The notes under the pieces are model-generated. The model was not told the DNA's origin. It worked only from the letters and a program-made list of their open reading frames with translations, and searched no databases. Positions 24,021 through 34,692 of a DNA stretch of 64,000 bases are shown in pieces. Origin of the DNA: Reticulitermes lucifugus (taxonomy: Eukaryota > Arthropoda > Insecta > Blattodea > Rhinotermitidae); the NCBI GenBank assembly GCA_026260175.1, contig JAKCWW010000001.1:275792-339791 (forward strand), read 5' to 3'. The position numbers and the translations under genes were made by a program. Each line of letters begins with the position of its first letter. Within the stretch, counting starts at the first letter, position 1.

Positions 24021-24630
24021 TAGTTTAAAAACAACAAAACACATACAACACAGTTCACTTGATTAGCTGATAGTCATCTATCTGGTCAAGACATTCCCCG
24101 TATTTTATGGACTCTCAAATTTAACTGACGTCTTCAAAAGAGCCTTTCATTGACACACATTCTCATCCACATGAATCCCGTCCACTTACACCCTCACATC
24201 CTACATTTTTAACATTAATTTCACTATCGTCAGCACATTTACTTCTAGATTTCCCAAGCGGCCTTTTCCCTCCAGTTAGTCCCACTATGAAGCGTAACAC
24301 CTACTTATTGGAAAGATATTTATAGACATATGTAGGCGACTTCCGGCAAATTTGGCATATTATGTTCAATTATTTAAACGAATTTGTGTAAACATTTTGA
24401 GAAAAAGTATAAAGCAATATGCTAGGAAGTAAAATTTGCAGAAATTTGAAGTTTTTTAAATTTTAAGACGTTTCATCCCCGTTGTGTTTCAGATAACACG
24501 AGTTACAGTAGATTATAAGTCTCGCCCTCAACATTGTAAAACACAATTACTCAACTCTACTTCTATATAAATTTAAAAAATTTAGATTTTAATTTACACT
24601 CAAAACTGTGTATTTACCTTCCATTCTTGC

Positions 24631-24669
24631 CAACCTGATGATGGCCCATTGGGCCGAAACATGTTGTTG
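24631..24669 (+). ncRNA. Hammerhead ribozyme motif 3 (intact core, single)
   Basis: Helix I CAAC; core CTGATGA; extra T; stem II GGCCC-3 nt-GGGCC; GAA; helix III ACATGT; cleavage nucleotide T; helix I GTTG. All core residues are present and helix I pairs over 4 bp without mismatch. The 3' flank (AATAAATGAATTGTTGTGTT, then TGACTG) resembles the flank of the 29.96-kb motif, so the two belong to related elements. No inverted partner was found nearby, so this is probably one end of a truncated element. Confidence 0.78.
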
Positions 24670-24863
24670 AGGTAACACTGAATAAATGAATTGTTGTGTT
24701 TGACTGAATTTACTGTGATTCTTGTTGTTTGCAGAAAATCTGTTTTAAGCCAAAACGAAAATTGACACAAATAAAAATTCATGATTATAAGCATATAATT
24801 TAAAATGTTTGCACTGAAGGTTGGAATGCAGTTCATGATGTTATGCTTACAAATACTCTAGAT

Positions 24864-25053
24864 CATGGGTGTCAAACCCGCTGCCCGCGGCCACATTTTC
24901 AAATTATTTATGCACTATAAAATTACACAGTAATTTAGGCGGTTAGGTATACCACTTATTGTGATTTTTACACGTTCGGCGTGCGAATCAGTCTACAATA
25001 ACGGTTGTGGCCCTTCCACCCCCTCCCCCCGCCAAAAAAGTTGGACGCCGATG
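24864..25053. mobile_element. hAT-like MITE with 8-bp target duplication
   Basis: Flanked by CTCTAGAT (24856-24863) and CTCTAGAG (25054-25061), an 8-bp duplication with one mismatch. The termini CATGGGTGTCAAA (left) and TTGGACGCCGATG (right) are inverted repeats with three mismatches. At 190 bp it has no coding capacity. An 8-bp duplication and a CA(T/G)GGGTGTCAAA-type end fit hAT non-autonomous elements. Confidence 0.75.
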
Positions 25054-25061
25054 CTCTAGAG

Positions 25062-25635
25062 TAATATGCCTTCATACCATATCACTGCTTCAGTATCATC
25101 CTTGACTAGGGCTGCATGTGTTGTTATGTATGACCTTCAATATATTCCACCACATTTAGAGATTCCTCTTGCATTTAATATACATATCAAGAGCCTCATC
25201 TGCATGAATGTCACCTCATCATCAGGAGACTAACCAGACCCGTTAGTGGGTACCATGATCCAAGTTATTATTTGAAAGTGAAACGGCCAAAGGCGCACTG
25301 CTGATCAAGTTAGCGAAATTGCCTCTCTGAATGCTCTATAGGTTTCATTGTAAAACCGACGCAAACGGTATTGAATTTGAAATTTAATGTTTAAGGACAT
25401 ATCGCCATGGAATAAAATTACCACAGTGTTTGCATAACATAGCGGAATGCTATGAAATTGAAAGTCATTTTCAAAGCACTATTCTATTCTAAAATGATAA
25501 CGAATTTTAAAATGTGACCGACATGAAGTGGACTGCGATGTACAAGGCTTGTATGACCTATATTGTATTTACCATGATACACGATTTATTTGCACTGAGT
25601 ACATGGAATTCACACGTGCTTTGGTTTATGTAAAG
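25062..25635. other. Unassigned stretch
   Basis: No supported feature was seen. A CATCATCAGG phrase at about 25217 is not followed by a hammerhead. Confidence 0.4.
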
Positions 25636-25925
25636 GAGCTGGGATATCGAAGTCGGTATAGTGACTAGGCTAAGGGCTAGGCGACTGGGAAATCATGGTT
25701 CGATTCCCACCAGAAGCAAGATTGTGCTGTTTTCAAACTATGCAGAACGGCTCTGGGGCCCACCCAGGGTGGAATGAAATGGGTACTGGGGGTCAATTTC
25801 CTCCTGAGCAAAGCGGTTGAGGCCTGATACTGATCACTCGCATCCCTCTAGTAACGAGGTTAATAAGTGAATCTATACCTCCACTTCCCCATACAATTTC
25901 ATGGCGCGCACTCTACAACTCTTCA
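25636..25925 (+). mobile_element. SINE-B, tRNA-derived, near full-length
   Basis: The head AGTCGGTATAGTGACTAGGC and the B-box-like CATGGTTCGATTCCC are well kept. The body has CTGGGGCCCACCCAGG and ATGGGTACTGGGGGTC, then AAAGCGGTTGAGGCCTGAT, ATCCCTCTAGTAACGAGGTT, and ends with CCTCCACTTCCCCATAC. The internal pol III promoter is better preserved here than in the 23.28-kb copy. Confidence 0.85.
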
Positions 25926-26794
25926 TTCACATGGATTGTCTTAAAATCTGCCTCTCTCTGTCATTCCCATTCTTCATTTAACACCTTGTTTCGCCCAAAA
26001 AAACACACACCGAATTCAGATTGATTTTCAGACTAAGAAATCTGCGCTAAACTTTGCCTACTGAATTTCATTTTGGCCCTTATCAAGTTACTGCGGCTCC
26101 CTACTTTGCCTCCCCTATCGTTTGGTCCTACAGAAATGGAGTAAATATAACCTGTGGCGTAGATATAGGCTATTAAAGTCTGTAATGTTGTTATAGATTC
26201 CCATCTAAATGGTATAAATGTAGAAAAAAAATATCCTGTCACGTACTGAAAATTTATGAACCCTTTGAAAGACTACCATTTTTATTAACTGTATATAAAA
26301 AGCCGCTTTTTGTCTCAAAAATGATAGAGTCCTGCTTTATTACAAGGACTTACTGTTTATCATTGTTTAGGGAAATAGTACTTATTTACTGTAATAATCA
26401 TAAGGATCATAAACACACTGTTGAATCAGCTGCAACCTTTATTAACGCTACAGCCGATCATGTACCGTAATCCTTCAGTTTTTGAGCTTAATTAGTTCCT
26501 CGACATATTGTAAGACGACAGTTCTTACAAGGAAAATAAATTGCCTATTAAATTCCGAAGGTATAAAATTGAATTTTTTCCATAGGTCACAGTTTCCTAG
26601 CTAGGTGTAAAAAATCACCTTAATTTAACACAGAATGTTTCTTAAGTACGAAGAAATAACACTAATGACCAATTGTGAAACTCTTAATTATTGGCCTGTG
26701 CATGAACAATATTTATATCATTAACGTTGTATGGAAATTTATCCTTATTATAAATGATTTTAACACGAAAAAGTTTACTAACTAAATAACCAGC
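25926..26794. other. Unassigned stretch
   Basis: No supported feature. Confidence 0.4.
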
Positions 26795-27138
26795 TCCAAG
26801 GAGCAGCGTCCTTCTTGAGAAGCTAATAGTTCCTTACCTAGTCAAGAAATTTCCCAGATTTTATGGAACCCGAGGGTTCATTACCGCTTTCACCATACCC
26901 CGTCACACGCCCCTGTCGTGAGCCAGATCAATCCAGTCAACGCCCGTCCCATTCTATTTTTTTACATTTTATTATTATTCTCCCTTCTACACCTAGGTCT
27001 TCCAATAGGTCTCTTTTACTCAGGTTTCTCCACCAAAACTCTGTACGCCTTTCTTCTCTTCTTCTTACGTGCCACATGCCCCGCCCATTTATTTCTTCTT
27101 GATCTGGTCAGGCGAATAATATTTGGTGAGGAGTACAG
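26795..27138 (-). mobile_element. LINE 3' fragment
   Basis: On the minus strand it runs from a region encoding NIIRLTRSRRNKWAGHVARK (frame 27016-27291) to the 3' UTR end CTCCAAGGAGCAG... read in reverse (26800). The family phrase GTCAAGAAATTTCCCAGATT, TTTTATGGAACCCGAGGGTT is clear. It is 5'-truncated by the adjacent SINE-A at 27141, and internal frames are broken. Confidence 0.82.
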
Positions 27139-27140
27139 AT

Positions 27141-27478
27141 GCCGATCCCAGTGGCCGCGCGGTCTAAGGCATGCGTCTTCGGCCGCTCGCTTACTGGCAT
27201 TATGGGTTTTAATACCGCTGGGGGCATGACTGTCTGTCTCTTGTGAGTGTTGTTTGTTGTAAGGTAGAGGTCTCTGCGTCGGGCTGATCACTCGTCCAGA
27301 GGAGTCCTACCGAGTGTNNNNNNNNNNNNNNNNNNNNNNNNNNNNNNNNNNNNNNNNNNNNNNNNNNGCTGATCACTCGTCCAGAGGAGTCCTACCGAGT
27401 GTGGTGTGTCTGAGTGTGATCGTGAAGCCCGACAATGAGGAGGCCCTGGCACACTAGAAGCTGTTGCGCCATGAAGAG
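27141..27478 (+). mobile_element. SINE-A, tRNA-Leu-like head, split by a false gap
   Basis: Begins GATCCCAGTGGCCGCGCGGT, CTAAGGC (A box) and has GGGTTTTAATACC (decayed B box). The body includes AAGGTAGAGGTCTCTGCGTC, CTGATCACTCGTCCAGAGGA, GTGTGTCTGAGTGTGATCGT, and the end GCTGTTGCGCCAT. It is collinear with the intact copy at 57311-57567. The 50-N run at 27318 is bordered by two copies of the same 35 bp. Removing N plus one duplicate leaves about 253 bp, the size of the other copy. A GAA repeat follows directly and may be its tail. Confidence 0.88.
27318..27367. other. Assembly gap (50 N), probably artificial
   Basis: The 35 bp before the gap (27283-27317) are repeated exactly after it (27368-27402), as when two overlapping contig ends are scaffolded without being merged. 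Confidence 0.9.
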
Positions 27479-27516
27479 AAGAAGAAGAAGAATTATAAAG
27501 AAGAAGAAGAAGCATG
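27472..27516 (+). repeat. (GAA)n microsatellite
   Basis: GAA repeats interrupted by one ATTATAA, directly after the SINE-A body. Confidence 0.9.
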
Positions 27517-27684
27517 CAGATCGTAAAGCCCTTCATTATGCTCTCTTCTCCACACCCCTGTTACCTCATCCCTCTTAGGCTAAAGTTGACATTAAATTAA
27601 TGTATTTGAGGGATTATTTATGTTCTATACATGAAGGCCATTGACTGAATGATACTGTGTGATACTGTACGGAGACTGAAAGAG

Positions 27685-27880
27685 CTCAGCGGTTAGTCGC
27701 GTCCTCTTCACCGCTGAGAACCGTTTTCGATTCAGGGTCGGACTATGTGGGATTTTTGGTGGACAAATTGGCATGGGTGCTGGTTTCTCTCCGAGAACTT
27801 ATTATGCCACATATATAACATATATGCCACAATTTCATTTACCTGTCATCCGCAGATGGGCTGTGGGACCACTAACTTTT
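27685..27880 (+). mobile_element. SINE-C, tRNA-derived
   Basis: The head reads GAGCTCAGCGGTTAGTCGCG (A-box-like), then GTTTTCGATTCAGGGTC (B-box-like). The body has CTATGTGGGATTTTTGGTGG, then GGCATGGGTGCTGGTTTCTC and CCGAGAACTTATTATGCC. The body phrase TATGTGGGATTTGT recurs at 49125 and 63965. Confidence 0.7.
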
Positions 27881-29354
27881 AACAGTTTCAAGAGACATGG
27901 CCTCACCCTCACCCTAAGTCATTACAAAATGACACTCTGTCGAAAGAAACCATTGCCTGGCACGTTCTGACACTTTTATCTAAAAATTTCCATTTTCTTT
28001 CAGAGTAGTTTCAATCGTAGAGTGGTCGTGAAGATATAAATGAATTTAATATAGAATTGTTTGTTGAAAATCTTAAGATATAGATTAAAGTCTAAGCTTA
28101 ATAGCTATGTACTCTATGTTAACGTATGAAGTGCCAATGCAATTAAAATAAGCTTCCTGGATTTTGTGTTTGAGGAGCGATGTTTATTTTAACCTACAAA
28201 TAGTTTTATGACGCAAATCCTGTCTCATAATTTGTTTGTTAGTAAACAGTATAGGATAATTTACACAGCCCATGGATTTTGAGATTAGATAACGTGTGGA
28301 TTATACTCCAATTAATCAGAGAGCATAATAGCGAGTAATTTACTTAGATGGATCTGTCCCTTGTGGAATTCAGCTTAGACTGTAAAGTACACAGAACACT
28401 TTGTGTTGTTATCTACATGACGCGAGTACGCTCAGTTGTGCAAAATAAACGGGACCGGGTATCCGCATGATACATACAGGAAAACTGCCATGTAAAACAG
28501 TTAATTACAAGTTTGTATTACCTGCTCCTAAAGTTCCTCCAAGCCTAATTTATTGATAAGTAAATGTCTCCTTACTTAAGTGCCTGGACAGTAAGTAAAC
28601 CATTTTGAATTTAGAGCCGCTATTAAGAATGTAAACTGTGGTGGTCCCCACGGGCGGACCAACGCATGCAGATCAGTAATAGAATGCAGTGTAGGCTACC
28701 TACCTATCAGAGTTTGCTTAGCAGTACATGCACATTCGGTGCAGTATAGGAGACACGCATTGTTCGCTCTTGAACGTCAGCGCCGACGCAAGATATTCTT
28801 GTCCATATAGTAGCGTGTTCTTTATTTCGTTGTGATAGCGCTGTTGGCAACGCTCTGAGTTTGTGTGCTTAAGTTAAAGCAAAGTTCCTCAGGCATCAAC
28901 CTCCTCTTGTGAGTTTTTATGAGGTCCATTAAAGAAGTTACTGCAAGAGATGGCGCAGTAATTTTATGTAGTATACTTATCGTGGTTTTCTTACTTTTCC
29001 CAGTAAAATGTCTCATGATACCTTCAAATGGGTCACTAACACTTTTAGAAATCCGTAACGCAGTCAACAAGCAAAACAAATATGATAATTTGTTGAGCCA
29101 CATTACGTATTAACGATGTGCCTGCTTACACCAAGTGCTTTACATTGTACATTCCTTACATTAATCCTAAGTTATACATCTTAATGAAATGTTAAACTTA
29201 AATTCTATATTATTTGTCACACATTTATTTTCTTAGTTTTTTAAGCTTTCGCTCTGGTTATTGATTTCTAGATATAAGATATGTTTTTCTCCCCTCTCCA
29301 ATCTGTCTCTCGTTTAATAGCCTATGGATCTTACGTACAAACTAGTTCTTATTA
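27881..29354. other. Unassigned stretch
   Basis: No supported feature. Overlapping antisense frames at 28822-29113 have no known domain. Confidence 0.4.
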
Positions 29355-29410
29355 TAATTAATATAATTACGGTAAGTCCAGTCAAAACGCAACAATTTAT
29401 TCTATTTGCT

Positions 29411-29453
29411 TTCAACTACATGTTTCGGCCTAAAAGGCCATCATCAGTTTGAA
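29411..29453 (-). ncRNA. Hammerhead ribozyme motif 4 (intact core, one helix I mismatch)
   Basis: Minus strand: helix I TTCAAA; core CTGATGA; extra T; stem II GGCC-5 nt-GGCC; GAA; helix III ACATGT; cleavage nucleotide A; helix I GTTGAA. Helix I pairs over 5 bp after one G-A mismatch next to the cleavage site. The partner motif has C at that place, so the mismatch is probably a later mutation. Confidence 0.72.
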
Positions 29454-29933
29454 TACAAGAGTAAAAGAATTTATGTACACAGTTGTATATGAAATCGAGA
29501 TTTCGTAACTTCACAATTTCTATTGTTATGTGGGTATGCATAACATGGATAGAATAGCCTTGGGAAATAGAAGTTTTATAATTATGTTTGTACTTTCTTT
29601 TTAAAAAAGATTGGATCAAGAATGTATCAGTATGAAATTAAATAAGTAATAATGTTACAATGCTAAAATGCTAAAAGGTAATTCAATAACTGCGTAGGCT
29701 ATTTTTCAGAGGACGGCCAGTATAATTTGTATAGTGCTCTCGCGTATCTTTCTCAAGGCGGGACTTTCTCTCGAATATGTGCCATTTTAAAAAAAACTGT
29801 AAACGTAGTTACATGAATCTATTTCCCAAGGCCATTCTATCCATGTTGTGTATACCCACATAACTGTACAAATTGTGAGGTTTCGAGGTCTCAGTTCCAT
29901 GTAAACTGTGTATATATATTCTTTAATCTTGTG

Positions 29934-29976
29934 TTCAACCTGATAATGGCCTTTTAGGCCGAAACAAGTAATTGAA
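29934..29976 (+). ncRNA. Hammerhead motif 5 (decayed core)
   Basis: Helix I TTCAAC; core CTGATAA (G8 changed to A); stem II GGCC-TTTTA-GGCC; GAA; helix III ACAAGT; helix I ATTGAA. Loss of G8 and of the palindrome argues against activity. It is the inverted partner of motif 4. Confidence 0.65.
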
Positions 29977-30027
29977 AATTACAGAATAAATTGTTGTGTT
30001 TTGACTGGACTTACCGTAATTCTAATT

Positions 30028-30905
30028 GTTAAGGAACGCAACGGGGATAAATTCTCTTTAAAAAATTCTTATTCTCCTTCTAACCTCGATTCTGTTTCCT
30101 TCAGCTGCTTTTTCCATTTGCGTTTAATCCTACATGCAACAGCACCCAACTTTTTCTGTTCTCTGACCTTGTTACCAGTGAGTAGCTTCCTGACCGTACC
30201 GCAGTCGTTAAATATTCTAATAACCAAATTTTAAAGGCAGATGCCTGAAACGTTTAGCTAAGTGCCGTAAGTTTCTTCCCAAAATTATGGATGCAATGGT
30301 ACATATGTTGTGGTGCAGTTTGCTGAAACTCTTGGTCTGTGCTGTACTGCGGCTATTCCGATGAACGCAACAGCCGTACCCGCAATGATTGGATCCACGC
30401 CACGTATCATTTATCACAAAAGCTTACGTGGTACAATTGAGTGCGTCGTGGATACAGACGGCTTGTTTTGTTATAAATCTTTTGTAAGATTAGAGTATTT
30501 ATCCGACGTAATATTCCTTTGACGAAGAAAGGGAAGGTACTTTATCTGAGAAGGAAAACACAGCCGTCTTTCTTGTTTTTGTCAGTATCACTACTCCTCT
30601 GTGAACTGTTCGTGGAATTTGTAGTGACGGTACTGAACTTCTGTCTTTATGTCTTTATGGGGTCCGTATCCATTTCATGTCTTCATGATATTTACTGCTG
30701 TGATTATAGCAGATGTTCTAGGCTGAATTTTCTTAAAGACAACATTCCAGAAATAGAACTGTAAAATAAAAAGGATCTTTTAAGTCACAGCTGTACTGTA
30801 TATGGCAGGATTAAGGCAGAGTTGAAGAAGATAAGTTCGGCGTATATCCGGAACATAAAAATTTGGACAGTAATTAGAAAAGAATTCATACGTTGTCTAA
30901 CACCA
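30028..30905. other. Unassigned stretch
   Basis: No supported feature. Short frames at 30310-30522 and 30519-30764 have no recognised domain. Confidence 0.4.
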
Positions 30906-30911
30906 CTTAAG

Positions 30912-31211
30912 CACAGAATAGTTCAGTCGGTACAGTGACTAGGCTGAGAGATGAAGGACCGGAGATTCGGAGTTTGGTTCCTGGGACGAACAAATTTTTC
31001 TCTTCGCCTTCAACTCCCAAACTCCCACCCAGCCTCCTCTGGAGTGGCTGTTGATGACTTTTTCTCCGAGGGTAAAGTGTCCGCAACGTAAACCTGACCA
31101 CTCACATCCATCTTGTTTAAGGTTAAGAAAGCACGCACCTGCAGTTACACGCCTCTTATAGCTTAACATTGTGTTTGATTAACTGGGCACAGGAACAGTT
31201 TTACCTTTACA
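30912..31211 (+). mobile_element. SINE-B, tRNA-derived, near full-length
   Basis: The head AATAGTTCAGTCGGTACAGT, GACTAGGCTGAG matches the 25636 copy. The B-box-like stretch reads GGAGTTTGGTTCCTGGG. The body has CCCACCCAGCCTCCTCTGGA, CCGAGGGTAAAGTGTCCG and AAGGTTAAGAAAGCACGC. It ends CAGTTTTACCTTTAC. Moderately diverged. Confidence 0.8.
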
Positions 31212-31595
31212 TTTCGTATGGATGCAAAGACTTTAGATAAAATTACCTTAACTGACTGTTTAAAAATCAGAACAAATCTGGAAAAGTGAAAAACATCTTG
31301 AGAGTCGTTGTAGTAGTGCAAGAACAGAACTGGCATGATGGAGGTTAGAAATATGGAGATTGATAAGGTATAGAAAGTCTGTTCCTAAGGACAATGCCCT
31401 ATGTATCGGAAGTTTGAAGATGGAAATATTATTGCGTTACGACGAAGCGAAACTAAGAATGGAGAATAAATCTGAAAAATTGGGGTGGATTAATTTCCAA
31501 GAAGAAATTATCGATGAATATATTAGTAGTCGTAATGACTTTTTTCCTTAAGAATATTGAGAGAGGAATATTTACACAACATTATTGGTAGTTAA

Positions 31596-32006
31596 CCCTT
31601 TAAAGACTAAGTGCTAGTCAAAGTGACTTTACAATTTACAGTCAGCCAGTCAGTCATTCACTCAGTCAGCCAATCAGTCCCTTTTGATACTTAGCTCCTC
31701 CCGGGGTTCGTGATCAGACTGAAGTCGATGTTTTTAATTTTACTCTTTGAAAGTAGTCAGGCGCTCTGTCTGACGAGAGTGCGGATTTGTCCGAGGTAGA
31801 ACCTGATTTCTGTTTAATGATTCTGTTTCGTATCCCGCAGTAAACATACACCTCGACTGTAAAAGTCAATCATTTAATTCTGTAAGAGAAATGATCGCTG
31901 TTCTGAGAACCGTACAAAACACACAAATTCACTCTCTGTTCAGAAACGTAGAATTTTTGAATGTTAAACCTGGTTGTACATAAAGTAACCACTGGGATTT
32001 AAGGGG
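31596..32006. mobile_element. piggyBac-like MITE with exact TTAA duplications (411 bp)
   Basis: TTAA at 31592-31595 and 32007-32010 flank termini CCCTTTAAAGACTAAGTG (left) and CACTGGGATTTAAGGGG (right), which are imperfect inverted repeats. Near the left end there is a CAGT/CAGC-rich run (31641-31680). The right 185 bp recur at 1271-1458 and 1655-1845. No open frame of note. TTAA preference and CCC termini point to piggyBac-type transposase acting in trans. Confidence 0.82.
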
Positions 32007-32010
32007 TTAA

Positions 32011-34170
32011 GAACTTGGTTGGATGTATTCTTAGCCAATATAGATAATATTGTATCTAATGGCGATCCATCTGTCGTAAGAAGTAGGTTTCTCGCGAGGA
32101 GAAAGACGATGTACTCGTAAATTCCCCTGTAAAGTTAAGCTTTACATAAAGAAAACTTAAACTGACTTCTAGCATCATGTGGGAATTATTTCCATGTTTG
32201 TCAGCAGTCCTCATAAAGAATTTTCTGAAGTTATGATTTCCGTTTTTATACTTTCTTTGTTGATAATACGCAAAATAAACAGGAAGTGGCTAGGTCTGTC
32301 TGTTCTGTGTATGCATTGTTTTCCAAAGTACTGAACGGATTTCAATTAAATGTGGGATTTGGGGGTCCTCTTTCTGCTGGTTGTTTTTTTTTGTTTATTA
32401 TAAACCTCTTGCTTATTTGGGTATTATTTACGACATGAAGTACCCTATTTATATCGCAAGGAAACAATTGTGTTGAGACGAGCAACACTCAGCTGTTGGG
32501 TGGTGGAGATGATAACAAGAAGAATCGGATGCTAAATGAATGAAAGAAACTAAGGCGTTATGATATATGAAGTTACATATACAAATGGCACTGACGAGTT
32601 TAAAAATGAAATACCACAAAAGATTAAGCACAACAAATACCAACTGAAAGTCAATAAAACCACGGTGATTATAAGGAATTTGTTAGTCACTGGTATCGAT
32701 TGCCTCTAACTTACTATGCTTTTTGCATATCCACTTAAATATTGTCCTTCGCAGTAAATGAAAATTAGAAATATGACACTTCTTTGTGTACTGGGGATTG
32801 CAGAAAACCTCCATTCAGTACCGAACTTAATATTGCCTGGAGGTATGTCACACACTTAGTGACTCTTATCTTCAATATCTAATATTGTCATTCTTCTATT
32901 ACATCCTGTTCTTTAAGTCCAAATATTTAGCTCGGCGTTATGTTCCGAAACGCAACCATTTTGATTGTGGTCGTCTGGGTTATGACATGTTGTAGTCTCA
33001 TAGGTGAATACTAGGGCTTCTGCCGATCGGAAGAAGCAGGCAGCAGATTACTTCGAAAATATGGTAACTACCTGTTAATCTACACTGCATCATAAGCCAG
33101 AAGATTACTCTAAAATTTTTCCTTGCCAAGGAAACCCCACGTATTACTCTCAGCTGTGTTCTTTCGGTAGGAAGAGATATTTTTACAATCGTACAAGACA
33201 GTAGGTGAAAGAAATTAAAATCTTGTACATTTTGTTCGATATTTTTTATATTGCGCGAGGGCATTTAAAATATTTCGATAGGGATTATTATAAAGCATGC
33301 CTCGTGTACTGAAGTCGTGAAACTTCAATATAAGGTATGTAGAAGTAGCTGTTTGTAGTTCTTACAGTAAATAGATGAATACACAGGTAGAAAAAGTGTA
33401 AGAAACACTGATTCTGGCTCTAAACCCGTTAAGACATGCGGAATAAGAGTAAGGAACATGAATTGCCCTTTCATTCTTCTCTACAATTTTCGCCCGCAAT
33501 GTTTCCCGCGAGCAACACTCAAGATACTGAGAGAAATGCATACAGATATTTGTGTCGAATAAAGTGTGCAGTATTTTTGCCTGACTTTAACAAAAAGTGG
33601 AACATGTCGACAAAGATTATTAAACCTTACTAATATCAGACTGGGGAGTTCGATTTGTTGCAGATGGATAAAATAGAGTCATGTCGAAGCTTGGCTCATT
33701 TTTGCAGACTCTTTTCACGATGGCGCCAGTAAGCAACTCGTTTTGTCCGATTTAAAACCTGTACTGAAATATACCTTTCAATACAGTTTACATGGGCACA
33801 GTGGCATGTTTAAACCGTCAAATAAATGGCTTCAACCTAATTTGTGGCGGCCAGAAGGAACAGACGTAGTAGCAGGCGCAGTAGTAGCAGCAAGTACAGT
33901 AGATGGGCTCCTCACAACTCTGCGGTAGCAACAAAGTAACAAAGCAGGCGATGTACGTGTAACGTTAATCGTGTCGCCGTCTCGTAACAATTGTGCCATG
34001 GAAACGCAGAAATACCTTCCTTTGTATTGGTTTTGACCTACATGTAGCTGTCGACAATGTAAAGGTGTTCAGTGTTACAGTGTTACAATGGAAATGTAAC
34101 ACTGGGTTTCCTTCGCACCGTTTTCAAGTTACAAAATATTCCATACTGCTGTCAGCAATGTAAAGGTACT
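32011..34170. other. Unassigned stretch
   Basis: No supported gene. A GTAGTAGCAG-type triplet run (about 33868-33905) is low complexity. Confidence 0.4.
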
Positions 34171-34174
34171 TACG

Positions 34175-34350
34175 TCTTCGTGTAAGTGTCCGATTTTAAC
34201 CAAATTTGGAGTTTCTCTATAATTTTCGTAAACGTCCCCAATATAAAATTTCACGAAAAATCCGTCTAGTGGGTGTCTCACTGATACATAAAGACAGACA
34301 TACACGACGAAGGTACTAGTCGCTTTTCGTGACTTACGCGAACGCGCTTG
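34175..34350 (+). repeat. Dispersed repeat D (copy 1)
   Basis: Contains GTCCGATTTTAACCAAATTT, then AAATTTCACGAAAAATCCGT, CTAGTGGGTGTC, a short AAGACAGACATAC phrase and TAGTCGCTTTTCGTGA. The same order occurs at 46.3, 50.8 and (without the tail) 60.7 kb. Non-coding in all copies; class unknown. Confidence 0.7.
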
Positions 34351-34611
34351 AAAACTTAATACAATTTCATATTAATGAAGTGATTGCGTCAGTGAAGAGC
34401 ACAGTTCCATTCTACGTAACGAAACAGCCTTTGAGGTGTGGGGCATTTTGTGTGACACCGTGCCTGTGCATTAACACAACATCAGATGACTCTAGAAACC
34501 CGCGAATTAATTTATGGCTCTGTTGCGTAGTTCACCCGTCGTTTATGTAAGCTGATGATATGGTGTAGCAGAACACTCCTCTCATCGGTTTAACTATGTA
34601 TGCATACTCAT

Positions 34612-34692
34612 TTAGGGGCAGGAGTGACGCTTATTTAACACCTCTGTCTAGTGCCGAGGTTAAGAATGCGTGGAGCTCTAATTCAAGTACTA
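34612..34692 (+). mobile_element. SINE-B fragment (tail)
   Basis: The phrase CACCTCTGTCTAGTGCCGAG, GTTAAGAATGCGTGGAGCT matches the distal body of SINE-B. The head is missing. Confidence 0.6.

Larger units (their letters stand above)
29358..30027. mobile_element. Long palindromic foldback with two opposed hammerhead motifs (element 2)
   Basis: The arms extend for about 220 bp on each side. The left AATTACGGTAAGTCCAGTCA, AAACGCAACAATTTATTCT mirrors the right end AGAATAAATTGTTGTGTTTT, GACTGGACTTACCGTAATT. Farther in, ATGCATAACATGGATAGAAT, AGCCTTGGGAAATAG (about 29535-29570) mirrors CTATTTCCCAAGGCCATTCT, ATCCATGTTG (about 29818-29848). The unpaired middle is about 220 bp. No coding region was found. 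This is the longest and best conserved inverted repeat in the window. Confidence 0.85.

Noticed and set aside
25190-25245. CATCATCAGG phrase resembling the reverse of a CCTGATGATG core
   Set aside because: No GTTTCGG-type partner or stem II nearby.
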